Translations under genes and position numbers: made by a program
Assembly (NCBI GenBank): GCA_014379885.1
Contig: JACMKW010000247.1
Span: forward strand, 1 to 6,073
Direction: 5' to 3'
DNA length: 6,073 bases
Source: Rhizobacter sp.
Lineage (GTDB): Bacteria > Pseudomonadota > Gammaproteobacteria > Burkholderiales > Burkholderiaceae
Notes under the pieces: generated by a model
What the model was told of the DNA's origin: nothing
Databases searched by the model: none
What the model saw: the letters and a program-made list of their open reading frames with translations, nothing else
In this document: positions 1 to 6,073 of the stretch, piece by piece
How positions within the stretch are numbered: position 1 is the stretch's first letter
Layout of the letters: each line of letters opens with the position of its first letter

Positions 1-515
1 ACCGGCTTGCGCGTGATGAGCCCCACCCAGTTGGTGAGGCGGGTGTCGAAGAAGCTGTTGTGCACGTACTGCGGCAACAGAATTGCCACCAGCCCCAACA
101 GCCACAGCCACCGCCCCGCACCGGCCGTGAGCCGCGTGATGATGAGCATGAGCGCAATGCCATGCAGCACCCCGAAGCTGATGTAGCTGCGCGGGTACAT
201 CAGGTACGAGCCCGCAGTGACCAGCAGCGCACAACCCGCCACCTGCGCCCAGCGCCGCCAGAAGCGTGGCCATGCCTGGCCTTGCTCCCAGGCCACCGCC
301 TGGCCGAAACCGGCGCAGAACAGGAACAGGCTCACGATCACCGTGCGCTGCACCGTCCACACCGGGTCGCGATAAAAGTCCTGGTGGATGAACTTGAAGT
401 GGTTCAGGTCGAAGCAGAAATGAAACGCCGCCATCCACACGATGGCCACGGCGCGCAGTGCGTCGAGGCGGTCGAAGCGGTCCGCGGCGCGTGTGGCGCT
501 TGGGGCCGGGCCCAT
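1..515 (-). CDS. DUF1624 / heparan-alpha-glucosaminide N-acetyltransferase-like membrane protein (3' part outside window)
   Basis: This is an inner-membrane protein, seen for its first 171 residues; the rest lies beyond the left edge. It starts at an ATG at 515-513. After a short polar N-terminus comes the motif RLDALRAVAIVWMAAFHF (residues 16-33), which leads into the first membrane segment and carries His32. Further hydrophobic stretches lie near residues 58-76, 90-106, 112-128 and 136-150. The segment YISFGVLHGIALMLI (111-125) holds a second conserved-looking histidine, His118. This pattern matches the DUF1624/HGSNAT-like acyltransferase family, whose members move an acyl group across or at the membrane; the bacterial substrate is generally unknown. 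The start lies 4 bp after the dsbD stop with only a weak ribosome binding site, so translational coupling is likely. An acyltransferase-3 protein is the main alternative. The family call is from memory of its sequence pattern. Confidence 0.75.
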   Translation of the reverse strand, partial: MGPAPSATRAADRFDRLDALRAVAIVWMAAFHFCFDLNHFKFIHQDFYRDPVWTVQRTVIVSLFLFCAGFGQAVAWEQGQAWPRFWRRWAQVAGCALLVTAGSYLMYPRSYISFGVLHGIALMLIITRLTAGAGRWLWLLGLVAILLPQYVHNSFFDTRLTNWVGLITRKP

Positions 516-519
516 GCCC

Positions 520-2436
520 TTACTTCAGGCCCAGGCGCGACGCGCTCATGGCGTCGACACGGTCAAGGTGGGCGCCAAAGGTACGCGCGTCTTGAAACCC
601 GATGACACGCGAGCCCGGCAACTCACCGCCCGATGGTGCAAAGAACAGCATGGCGGGTGGCCCGAACAAGGTGTATCTGCGCAGCAAGGCCTTGTCGTTT
701 TCGTTGTTGGCCGTCACGTCCACACGCAGCAAGGTCAGGCCCGCCATCTTCCGCCGCACAGTGTCGTCGGTGAAGGTGAAGCGCTCGAATTCCTTGCAGG
801 CCACGCACCAGTCGGCATAAAAGTCGAGCATCACCGGGCGGGCCGAGTTGCGCACCGCTGCGTCGAGGTCGGCCAGGCTGGAAATGGGCTGGAACTTCAG
901 CTCCGCTGAATCCGCATGCTGCGCGGCACCCTTTCCCAGGTGCGCGAGTGGCCGGGTGATCTCACGGCCACCCGAGGCCGCACCCACGACCTGCGCCATG
1001 GCAAACAAGCCCAGCAAGAGACCCAGGCCCTTGGCAAGCTGGTGCAACGGTGTGCTTGGCTTCGGAAGCGCGGCGAACGCGCCAAGGTAGAACGATGCGA
1101 CCAACAGCACCATGGCTGCGAGCAGCATCACAGTCGACATCGGCAGCACCGGCGCCACCATCCACACCGCCACGGCCAGCAGCATCACACCGAAAGCATG
1201 TTTCACATGCGCCATCCAGGCGCCGGCGCGCGGCAGCAAGGCACCGGCCGACAAGCCCAGCAACAAAAGCGGCACGCTCATGCCCACCGCCATTGAGAAG
1301 AGCGCCGTGCCGCCCAGCACCACGTCGCGCGTCTGGCTGATGTAGACCAGCGCACCGGCCAGCGGTGCGGCCACACAAGGGCCGACGATGAGCGACGAAA
1401 TGCCGCCCATGACGAATACCCCCAGGTGCTGGCCGCCCTTCAAACCTTGCGAGGCCTGCGTCAGCTTGTTCTGCATGCTGGCAGGCATTTGCAGTTCGTA
1501 CACCCCGAACATCGACAACGAAAAAACCGCGAGAACGACGGCAAAACCACCCAGCACCCAGGCGTTTTGCAATGCCGCACCAAGGCCTTCACCCGCCAGG
1601 GCCGAAGCCACGCCGAAACCGGTGTAGACCAGCGCCATGCCCAACGAATAGGCCGCCGCCAGCGAGAAGCCACGTGCCTTGGACACCGGCGCACCGCGCC
1701 CGACGATGATGGACGACAGGATGGGCATCATCGGCAACACACACGGGGTGAACGACAGGCCCAGCCCCAGCAGCACAAAGAGCCCGATCACGAGCGCTGT
1801 GTTGCCCGACTTCAAGGCTCGCGACACCTCGCCTTGATCTTCAGCGCCGGCTGCCGCCCCCACCTCGGCAGGTGCCACAGCAGCAACGGCAGACAGCGCA
1901 GGCGTTGCACTCGACATCGCCCCAGGCGTCCACGCTGCCGCCTGCACTTCATTCATCAGCGTGAGGCGGGCCATGCCACCCGGGCCCTGCCCCGGTTCGA
2001 CCTTCACCGCGCGCGTTTGTGGCGAATAGCACAGCCCCTTGTCAGCGCAGCCCTGGTTGCCCACACTCAGCTTGAACGGGCCAGTCGGGGCGCCTTGCAG
2101 CACCGCCACCATGGTGACCGAGTCGCGAAAGTACTCCACATCCTTCTGAAAGGTGTCGTCGTACTTGACCTTGCCCTTGGGCACTTGCAACTCGGCCAGC
2201 TTGACGCTGTCGGGCGCCACCTGGGCCTTCAGGCGCTCGTGGTAGAGGTAGTAGCCGGGAGCGATGTCGAAGCGCAGCTCGATGTGCTGGGCGTCGAGCG
2301 CTTTTGCCGAAAGGCGAAATGCCTGCTCCGGGTCGAGAAAATCATCGGCCGCCTGGGCGGATGCGCCGAGCACCAGCCATGCCAGCGCCGCCAGCGCAGC
2401 GCGCATGGTGTTTCGAAGGAGTCCCCAGCGATTCAT
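520..2436 (-). CDS. dsbD: Thiol:disulfide interchange protein DsbD
   Basis: DsbD passes electrons from cytoplasmic thioredoxin through the inner membrane to periplasmic partners such as DsbC and cytochrome c maturation proteins. The 638-residue product is longer than the E. coli protein. A signal peptide covers about residues 1-30, ending ASAQAA. The periplasmic alpha domain (about 31-150) has Cys130 and Cys136 in GCADKGLCYSP. An Ala-rich linker (about 160-205) leads to about eight membrane segments (211-490) with Cys232 in FTPCVLPM and Cys354 in VGPCVAAPLAG. The C-terminal thioredoxin-like gamma domain has the CVAC site (544-547) in DFYADWCVACKEFE. These six are the only cysteines in the protein. 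ATG 2436 was chosen because it directly precedes the signal peptide; the frame stays open to 2949, but that extra sequence is not DsbD-like and lies antisense to the cupin gene. ATG at residue 11 is an alternative start. The DUF1624-type gene follows after 4 bp. Confidence 0.96.
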   Translation of the reverse strand: MNRWGLLRNTMRAALAALAWLVLGASAQAADDFLDPEQAFRLSAKALDAQHIELRFDIAPGYYLYHERLKAQVAPDSVKLAELQVPKGKVKYDDTFQKDVEYFRDSVTMVAVLQGAPTGPFKLSVGNQGCADKGLCYSPQTRAVKVEPGQGPGGMARLTLMNEVQAAAWTPGAMSSATPALSAVAAVAPAEVGAAAGAEDQGEVSRALKSGNTALVIGLFVLLGLGLSFTPCVLPMMPILSSIIVGRGAPVSKARGFSLAAAYSLGMALVYTGFGVASALAGEGLGAALQNAWVLGGFAVVLAVFSLSMFGVYELQMPASMQNKLTQASQGLKGGQHLGVFVMGGISSLIVGPCVAAPLAGALVYISQTRDVVLGGTALFSMAVGMSVPLLLLGLSAGALLPRAGAWMAHVKHAFGVMLLAVAVWMVAPVLPMSTVMLLAAMVLLVASFYLGAFAALPKPSTPLHQLAKGLGLLLGLFAMAQVVGAASGGREITRPLAHLGKGAAQHADSAELKFQPISSLADLDAAVRNSARPVMLDFYADWCVACKEFERFTFTDDTVRRKMAGLTLLRVDVTANNENDKALLRRYTLFGPPAMLFFAPSGGELPGSRVIGFQDARTFGAHLDRVDAMSASRLGLK

Positions 2437-2643
2437 GTCGGTCTCGTATTGATTTTGGCGAGGTCGGGTCGACCGCCTCGCACCACATCCCGCATTCTGC
2501 GACCGAATACCCAAGCCAACGTTCCCAAAGCCGGCACCGCGTAACCGGGAGAAACCGCAATAGATCACTCTTTGGATCGAAAAGCGGCAGATGGAACGCT
2601 TCATGCATGACGCCCGCAATGTTGCGACCTCCGGAGGACACCC
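2437..2643. promoter_or_regulatory. Divergent intergenic region between dsbD and the cupin gene
   Basis: This 207-bp spacer must hold the start signals for both flanking genes because they diverge. No convincing -35/-10 pair was found by eye on either strand. It contains an imperfect dyad at 2458-2481: outer arms GCGAGG and CCTCGC around the 8-bp palindrome GGTCGACC (2467-2474), lying 22 to 45 bp upstream of the dsbD start. No small gene is supported here. Confidence 0.45.
2633..2638 (+). promoter_or_regulatory. Strong ribosome binding site of the cupin gene
   Basis: GGAGGA ends 5 bp before the ATG at 2644 and fixes that start. It lies inside the perfect 10-bp palindrome CCTCCGGAGG (2628-2637), so the Shine-Dalgarno sequence has its own complement immediately upstream. 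Confidence 0.8.
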
Positions 2644-3066
2644 ATGTTGGACATCACGACGACCAAGTTTTCGCATGTGAAACCGGAAGACACCGGCTGG
2701 CGCAGCGATGGCCTGCGCGATTTCTTCTTGTACAAGGATCTGGGCGTGGCCGACGCCACCGCCTGCAAGGTCATCGCCCACTTGGTAAAGGCCAACATGG
2801 CACCTCAAAAGGGCACCGGTTGGCACCGCCATGAGGCGGAATTCCAGATCGTGATCATGACCAAGGGCTGGGCCAAGTTCATGTACGGCGACAAGGAGAC
2901 GCTGGTTCAAGCCGGTGACTGTGTGCACCAGCGCCCAGGCATCGTGCACTACCTCTTCGACTACTCACCCGACATGGAGTACCTGGAGATCGTGAGCCCG
3001 GCGGATTTCAAGACGGTGGATGCGGAGGCGCCTTGCGATGTGCCGCCCTTCACGCCTTGGAAGTAG
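2644..3066 (+). CDS. Small single-domain cupin protein
   Basis: This 140-residue cytoplasmic protein has no signal peptide and one cupin beta-barrel. Motif 1 is GTGWHRHEAEFQIVIMTKG (residues 57-75), with His61 and His63 as likely metal ligands. The usual motif-1 glutamate position holds Gln68, while Glu64 and Glu66 are nearby. Motif 2 is AGDCVHQRPGIVHYLFDY (90-107), with His102 as the third histidine ligand. Cupins of this size are enzymes, sugar- or small-molecule-binding proteins, or regulators, and nothing here shows the substrate. The start is supported by the strong ribosome binding site just upstream. The gene stands alone: it is divergent from dsbD and convergent with the GST-like gene, and its stop lies 8 bp before a long palindrome that may end its transcript. 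The fold call is firm; the function is unknown. Confidence 0.88.
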   Translation: MLDITTTKFSHVKPEDTGWRSDGLRDFFLYKDLGVADATACKVIAHLVKANMAPQKGTGWHRHEAEFQIVIMTKGWAKFMYGDKETLVQAGDCVHQRPGIVHYLFDYSPDMEYLEIVSPADFKTVDAEAPCDVPPFTPWK

Positions 3067-3074
3067 CACCTAAA

Positions 3075-3143
3075 CCGCTCAGGCTGAGGTATCGAAGCCC
3101 CGCGCAGGCCGTGCCGGGGGCTTCGATACCTCAGCCTGAGCGG
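3075..3143. repeat. REP-like perfect inverted repeat between convergent genes
   Basis: Two exactly complementary 27-bp arms (3075-3101 and 3117-3143) flank a 15-bp spacer. The left arm begins CCGCTCAGGCTGAGG and ends ATCGAAGCCCC. The element starts 8 bp after the cupin stop and ends 52 bp before the stop of the converging GST-like gene. The left arm plus adjoining bases recurs at 5438-5473 with 35 of 36 bases identical. No T-tract follows on the plus strand, so it is not a classical intrinsic terminator, but it could act as a bidirectional transcript end or 3' stabiliser. The rest of the gap (3144-3195) shows nothing notable. Confidence 0.9.
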
Positions 3144-3195
3144 GTGGTGGTGCGCGAGGAGTACCAAGCGCGCCCCTCACCTTGCCCAGCGGCCG

Positions 3196-3969
3196 TCAGA
3201 AGTCCATGTCCAGCTCTTCAATATCGTCCGGCTCCTTCTTCGCCGCCGCCACCCACTCCTTCATCTCAGGCATCGCCATGATGGTCTGGCAGTACTGAAT
3301 GCAAGGTTTGTTGAGCTTCACGTCATAGGTGAGAAAGCGCGTGGCCACCGGCGCGTACATCGCGTCAGCCATGCTGCGCTGCTTGCCGAAGAGGAACGGC
3401 CCGCCGTAGGTGGCCAGGCACTCGGTCCAGATCTCGACGATGCGGTCGATGTCGGGCTGGGCGCCGGCCCATATCTTGTAGCCCGGGTGGTGGGCCTTCA
3501 GGTTCATCGGCAGCGAGGCCCGCAAATTGGCAAAGCCCGAGTTCATCTCGCCGCTGACCGAGCGGCAGTGCGCCCTGGCGATGCGATCCTTGGGCATCAT
3601 CCCGGCGTCGGGCTTGATCTCGTCGAGGTACTGCGCAATGGCCAGCGTGTTCCAGACCTTGGCGCCATCGTGCGTGAGGCAGGGCACGCGGATCGAGGGC
3701 GCCAGCAGCAGCAGTTCCTTGCGAGCGTCGGCGTCGTCGGGCGAGACCATCACTTCCTCGAAGTCGAGCCCTGCGAATTTCGCCATCAGCCAGCCGCGCA
3801 GCGACCACGACGAGTAGTTCTTGCTAGAGAGGCTCAGCGTGGCGGAGGCCGTGGGCTTGCGGGCCGCACGCGGCGCCGTCACGGATTTGGCGGGCGCCTT
3901 CTTGGCGGCGGCTTTGGGGGCCGTCTTGGGCACCGTCTTGGCGGGGGCCTTGGTGGCGACTTGCGACAT
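3196..3969 (-). CDS. Glutathione S-transferase family protein with basic Ala/Lys/Pro-rich N-terminal extension
   Basis: This 257-residue, probably cytoplasmic protein is GST-like from about residue 44. The N-terminal thioredoxin-like domain begins TLSLSSKNYSSWSLRGWL (44-61); the Tyr/Ser cluster is where the glutathione-activating residue normally lies. IRVPCLTHDG (93-102) has the cis-proline that binds glutathione, and VWNTLAIAQYLDE (105-117) is the usual following helix. The helical C-terminal domain includes FLFGKQRSMADAMYAPVATRF (192-212). Residues 5-42 are an added tail of Lys, Ala, Pro and Thr with ten basic and no acidic residues. ATG 3969 is preceded by GGAG 8 bp upstream, and no ATG lies between the tail and the domain, so the tail is probably translated. 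The frame is open to 4092, but that part is not family-like. The substrate is unknown. The gene is divergent from phaZ. Confidence 0.9.
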   Translation of the reverse strand: MSQVATKAPAKTVPKTAPKAAAKKAPAKSVTAPRAARKPTASATLSLSSKNYSSWSLRGWLMAKFAGLDFEEVMVSPDDADARKELLLLAPSIRVPCLTHDGAKVWNTLAIAQYLDEIKPDAGMMPKDRIARAHCRSVSGEMNSGFANLRASLPMNLKAHHPGYKIWAGAQPDIDRIVEIWTECLATYGGPFLFGKQRSMADAMYAPVATRFLTYDVKLNKPCIQYCQTIMAMPEMKEWVAAAKKEPDDIEELDMDF

Positions 3970-4106
3970 GAGCGGTGTCTCCGAGGGGTGGCGTTGTGTC
4001 AGCGACTTGCAAGGCGTGTGCCATCTCTGTGCATGGCCGCGCACACCTTGCTGGCGCGCAAGTTGCGTAAGCAACCCCATCACAGTGCGCACTAGGAGAC
4101 TTCACG
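3970..4106. promoter_or_regulatory. Divergent intergenic region between the GST-like gene and phaZ
   Basis: This 137-bp spacer holds the start signals of both genes. No clear sigma-70 promoter is visible by eye. It is rich in dyads: GTTGC-N4-GCAAC at 4062-4075, the 8-bp palindrome CTTGCAAG at 4006-4013, and a larger interrupted dyad in which ACTTGC (4005-4010) and 4011-4021 face 4039-4049 and GCAAGT (4058-4063). The phaZ ribosome binding site AGGAGA is at 4094-4099, 7 bp before its ATG. These dyads are candidate operators, not proven ones. Confidence 0.5.
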
Positions 4107-5339
4107 ATGTACCAGGCCTACCAAGCCCATGCCGACTTGATGTGGCCCCTTCGCGCCCTGGCCAAGACGGCCCTGCCCATGCTGCAAGACAACACCTTCG
4201 GTTGGGCCAACCTGAACCCCAACCGCAAGCTGGCAGCCGCCTTCGAAGTGCTGAAGCTGGGTGAAGTGACCCACAAGCGCCCCCCGTTTGGCATCGAGAG
4301 CGTGATGCTCAAGGGCGAAGAAATTCCGGTCACCGAAGAAGCCACCCACGTCACGCCGTTCGCCACGCTGCTGCACTTCAAGAAGGAATTCACCCCCGCC
4401 ACGCCCCAGCCCAAGGTGTTGATCGTGGCGCCCATGTCAGGGCACTTCGCCACCTTGCTGCGCGACACCGTGCAAACCGTGCTGCCTGACCACGACGTCT
4501 ACATCACCGACTGGCACAACGCACGCGACGTGCCGCTGGCCGCCGGCCGCTTCGGGCTGGACGAATACACCGAGCACCTGATCGAATTCCTGGGCGTGAT
4601 CGGCCCCGGCAGCCACTTGATGGCGATTTGCCAGCCCTGCGTGTCGGCGTTGAGCGCAGTGGCGCTGATGTCAGAAGACAACCACCCCGCCACACCGGCC
4701 AGCCTCACGCTGATGGCCGGCCCAATTGATTGCCGCATCAGCCCGACCGAGGTCAACAAGCTGGCGATGACCAAGGGCATCGACTGGTTCGAGAAGAACC
4801 TCGTGAGCCAGGTGCCCTGGCGCCACCGCGGCGGCGGCCGCAAGGTCTACCCCGGCTTCATGCAGCTCACCGCCTTCATGGCAATGAACAAAGACCGGCA
4901 TGTGAACGCCTTCAAGGAGTACTACGCCAACCTTGCCGACCCGGCAGACGAAGACAAGCTGCAAAAGGCCGAGCACACGCGCAAGTTCTACGAAGAGTAT
5001 TTCGCCGTGGCCGACCTGCCGGCCGAGTTCTATCTGGAAACCGTGAGCCTGGTGTTCCAGGAATACGCGCTACCGCTAGGTCAACTCAAGTTCCGGGGCC
5101 GCACCATCAACCCGGCGGCCATCCGCCGCACGGCGCTGCTCACCGTGGAAGGCGAGCGCGACGACATCTGCGCCACCGGCCAGACGCTGGCCGCGCAAGA
5201 CCTCTGCAGCAGCCTGCGGCCCTACATGCGCACGCACTATGTGCAGGCCGGCGTGGGCCACTACGGCGTGTTCAGCGGGCGGCGCTGGAAGAGCCAAATT
5301 TACCCGGTGGTGCGGGATGTGATTCACGTGTCGCAGTAA
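4107..5339 (+). CDS. phaZ: Intracellular polyhydroxybutyrate depolymerase (PhaZ1 type)
   Basis: PhaZ hydrolyses native PHB granules in the cytoplasm to release hydroxybutyrate units when stored carbon is needed. The 410-residue product has no signal peptide, as expected for the intracellular enzyme, and its length is normal for the family. It is an alpha/beta hydrolase with cysteine as nucleophile: SHLMAICQPCVSALSAV (169-185) puts Cys175 in the CQP elbow. VEGERDDI (347-354) supplies the acid, most likely Asp352, and GVGHYGVFSGRRW (382-394) supplies His385. These align with Cys183, Asp355 and His388 of the Ralstonia eutropha PhaZ1 triad. VLIVAPMSGHF (104-114) fits the oxyanion-hole region. The ATG is backed by AGGAGA 7 bp upstream. 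The gene is divergent from the GST-like gene and its stop lies 4 bp before a complex palindrome. No PHA synthase or phasin gene is in the window. Confidence 0.95.
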   Translation: MYQAYQAHADLMWPLRALAKTALPMLQDNTFGWANLNPNRKLAAAFEVLKLGEVTHKRPPFGIESVMLKGEEIPVTEEATHVTPFATLLHFKKEFTPATPQPKVLIVAPMSGHFATLLRDTVQTVLPDHDVYITDWHNARDVPLAAGRFGLDEYTEHLIEFLGVIGPGSHLMAICQPCVSALSAVALMSEDNHPATPASLTLMAGPIDCRISPTEVNKLAMTKGIDWFEKNLVSQVPWRHRGGGRKVYPGFMQLTAFMAMNKDRHVNAFKEYYANLADPADEDKLQKAEHTRKFYEEYFAVADLPAEFYLETVSLVFQEYALPLGQLKFRGRTINPAAIRRTALLTVEGERDDICATGQTLAAQDLCSSLRPYMRTHYVQAGVGHYGVFSGRRWKSQIYPVVRDVIHVSQ

Positions 5340-5343
5340 TGGA

Positions 5344-5467
5344 GCGGGGCTTCGATCCGCGAAGCGGACCCTGTCCTGAGCCCGTCGAAGGGTCAGCCTG
5401 AGTGGGGTGTGTGTATTCGATGCCCCGCACACCTCCGACCGCTCAGGCTGAGGTATCGAAGCCCCGC
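5344..5467. repeat. Composite REP-like palindrome between phaZ and the TRAP gene
   Basis: The right arm (5439-5465) is identical to the 27-bp left arm of the repeat at 3075-3101. The facing left arm is split: GCGGGGCTTCGAT (5344-5356) pairs with 5455-5467, and TCAGCCTGAG (5393-5402) pairs with 5442-5451. Between the halves, 36 bp (5357-5392) replace the 3 bp ACC of the intact copy. The insert region forms its own small dyads: GCTTCG/CGAAGC at 5349-5365, and GACCCT/AGGGTC at 5367-5372 and 5389-5394. The centre has another, GGTGTG (5406-5411) with CACACC (5428-5433). The element sits 4 bp after the phaZ stop and 15 bp before the stop of the converging TRAP gene, so it may serve both as a transcript end. 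The flanks 5340-5343 and 5468-5482 hold nothing else. Confidence 0.85.
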
Positions 5468-5482
5468 ACAGGCATCAGCCCA

Positions 5483-6073
5483 TCATTTTTTGCGCAGCTT
5501 CGCCACCTCACCCTGAGTCTCATTCCAGAGATCCTGGCCGACGTTGGCTGCGATCGAGGTGTTGATCGCACCGAGCTTGTCACGCATGCGCCCCGCCTCG
5601 GCCGCTGACAGCTCGTTGATCTGCATGCCCTTGCCCTTCAGATCAGCCAGCGCCTTGGCCGCTTCGTCGCGCGTGTCCTTGCGCTCGAAGTCGCGGCTCT
5701 TCACGGCAGCATCCATCAGCACCTTCTTCTCAGCGGGTGTGAGCGTGTCCCAGAACTTCTTGCTCACCGTCACGATCCACGGGCTGTAGACGTGGTTGGT
5801 CACGGTGAGGTACTTCTGCACCTCATAGAACTTGCTGGAGAGGATGGTGTTGAACGGGTTCTCCTGGCCGTCAACCGCCTTGGTCTCCAACGCGCTGAAG
5901 AGCTCGCTGAAAGGCAACGGAATGGCATTGGCACCCAGCGTCTTGAAGCTGTCGAGGAACACGGTGTTCTGCATCACGCGCAGCTTGATGCCCTCCAGGT
6001 CTTCGAGCTTGGCCACCGCACGCTTGTTGTTGGTGAGGTTGCGAAAGCCGTTCTCCCAATAGACCAGACCGAC
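5483..6073 (-). CDS. TRAP transporter DctP-type solute-binding protein (C-terminal part)
   Basis: This is the last 196 residues of a periplasmic binding protein; the N-terminus and signal peptide lie beyond the right edge. Such proteins capture carboxylates or similar solutes and deliver them to a DctQ/DctM membrane pair in a sodium-driven TRAP system. The visible part opens with VYWENGFRNLTNNKR (4-18). It then has LEGIKLRVMQN (27-37), where Arg32 is the conserved carboxylate-binding arginine, and ALETKAVDGQENPFNTI (61-77), the family's ligand-pocket motif with Asn72. The C-terminal helices end in AKLRKK. A GTG codon at 6016 could be mistaken for a start, but the same frame is family-like up to the window edge, so it is internal. 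The partner membrane genes would be expected outside the window; none lies downstream here. The substrate cannot be read from this fragment. Confidence 0.93.
   Translation of the reverse strand, partial: VGLVYWENGFRNLTNNKRAVAKLEDLEGIKLRVMQNTVFLDSFKTLGANAIPLPFSELFSALETKAVDGQENPFNTILSSKFYEVQKYLTVTNHVYSPWIVTVSKKFWDTLTPAEKKVLMDAAVKSRDFERKDTRDEAAKALADLKGKGMQINELSAAEAGRMRDKLGAINTSIAANVGQDLWNETQGEVAKLRKK

Noticed and set aside
60..909. Overlapping plus-strand open frames of 181 and 155 codons
   Set aside because: Their composition is low-complexity Arg/His/Gln, and they lie antisense to the acyltransferase-like gene and the dsbD 3' end.
1426..2544. 372-codon plus-strand open frame antisense to dsbD
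   Set aside because: It is rich in Arg, His and Gln, matches no family I know, and mirrors a fully conserved dsbD. It is a typical high-GC shadow frame.
2437..2949. Extended dsbD frame giving an 809-residue protein
   Set aside because: The extra 171 residues are not DsbD-like, precede a clear signal peptide, and run antisense through the well-supported cupin gene.
3075..3143. Classical Rho-independent terminator for the cupin gene
   Set aside because: The hairpin is strong but no T-tract follows it on the plus strand, so only a looser transcript-end role is proposed.
3970..4092. Upstream start giving a 298-residue GST-like protein
   Set aside because: The added residues are not family-like, and the ATG at 3969 has a good ribosome binding site.
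3487..4095. 202-codon plus-strand frame antisense to the GST-like gene
   Set aside because: Its Gly/Arg-rich end is the complement of the Ala/Lys/Pro tail; there is no recognisable domain.
4730..5401. 223-codon frame inside phaZ
   Set aside because: It is an alternate-frame shadow of a gene with intact catalytic motifs.
3075..5467. CRISPR array or insertion sequence
   Set aside because: There are only two repeat loci 2.3 kb apart with normal genes between them, no regular spacers and no transposase.

Overview
This 6.07 kb GC-rich window looks like the chromosome of a beta-proteobacterium in the Burkholderiales, probably Comamonadaceae-like. That is an inference from an intracellular PHB depolymerase of the PhaZ1 type, a long DsbD, a DctP-type TRAP binding protein and REP-like palindromes between genes. 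It holds six genes, two of them cut by the window edges. No RNA gene, insertion sequence, phage gene or CRISPR array was seen.

Layout. On the minus strand, dsbD (520-2436) is followed after 4 bp by a membrane acyltransferase-like gene of the DUF1624/HGSNAT type, which runs off the left edge (515 to 1). A 207-bp divergent spacer separates dsbD from a small plus-strand cupin gene (2644-3066). The cupin gene converges on a minus-strand glutathione S-transferase-like gene (3196-3969), and the 129-bp gap between them carries a perfect 27-bp inverted repeat. The GST gene is divergent from phaZ (4107-5339), with a 137-bp spacer holding several small dyads. phaZ converges on a TRAP transporter binding-protein gene that enters from the right edge (6073 to 5483). 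The 143-bp gap there holds a second, more complex copy of the same palindrome.

How the genes relate. DsbD moves reducing equivalents across the inner membrane to periplasmic thiol proteins, and all six cysteines it needs are present. The tightly linked DUF1624-type gene is probably co-transcribed. PhaZ mobilises stored polyhydroxybutyrate in the cytoplasm. The divergent GST-like protein has a lysine/alanine/proline-rich N-terminal extension like the basic tails of some PHA granule and nucleoid proteins, which makes a functional link to phaZ possible but unproven. The TRAP binding protein would collect a carboxylate-type solute from the periplasm.

The coding content is mostly ordinary housekeeping and accessory metabolism. 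The less usual signals are the paired REP-like elements in both convergent gaps, one apparently interrupted by a second repeat type, and the basic tail on the GST-like protein beside phaZ. I see no convincing new multi-gene system.
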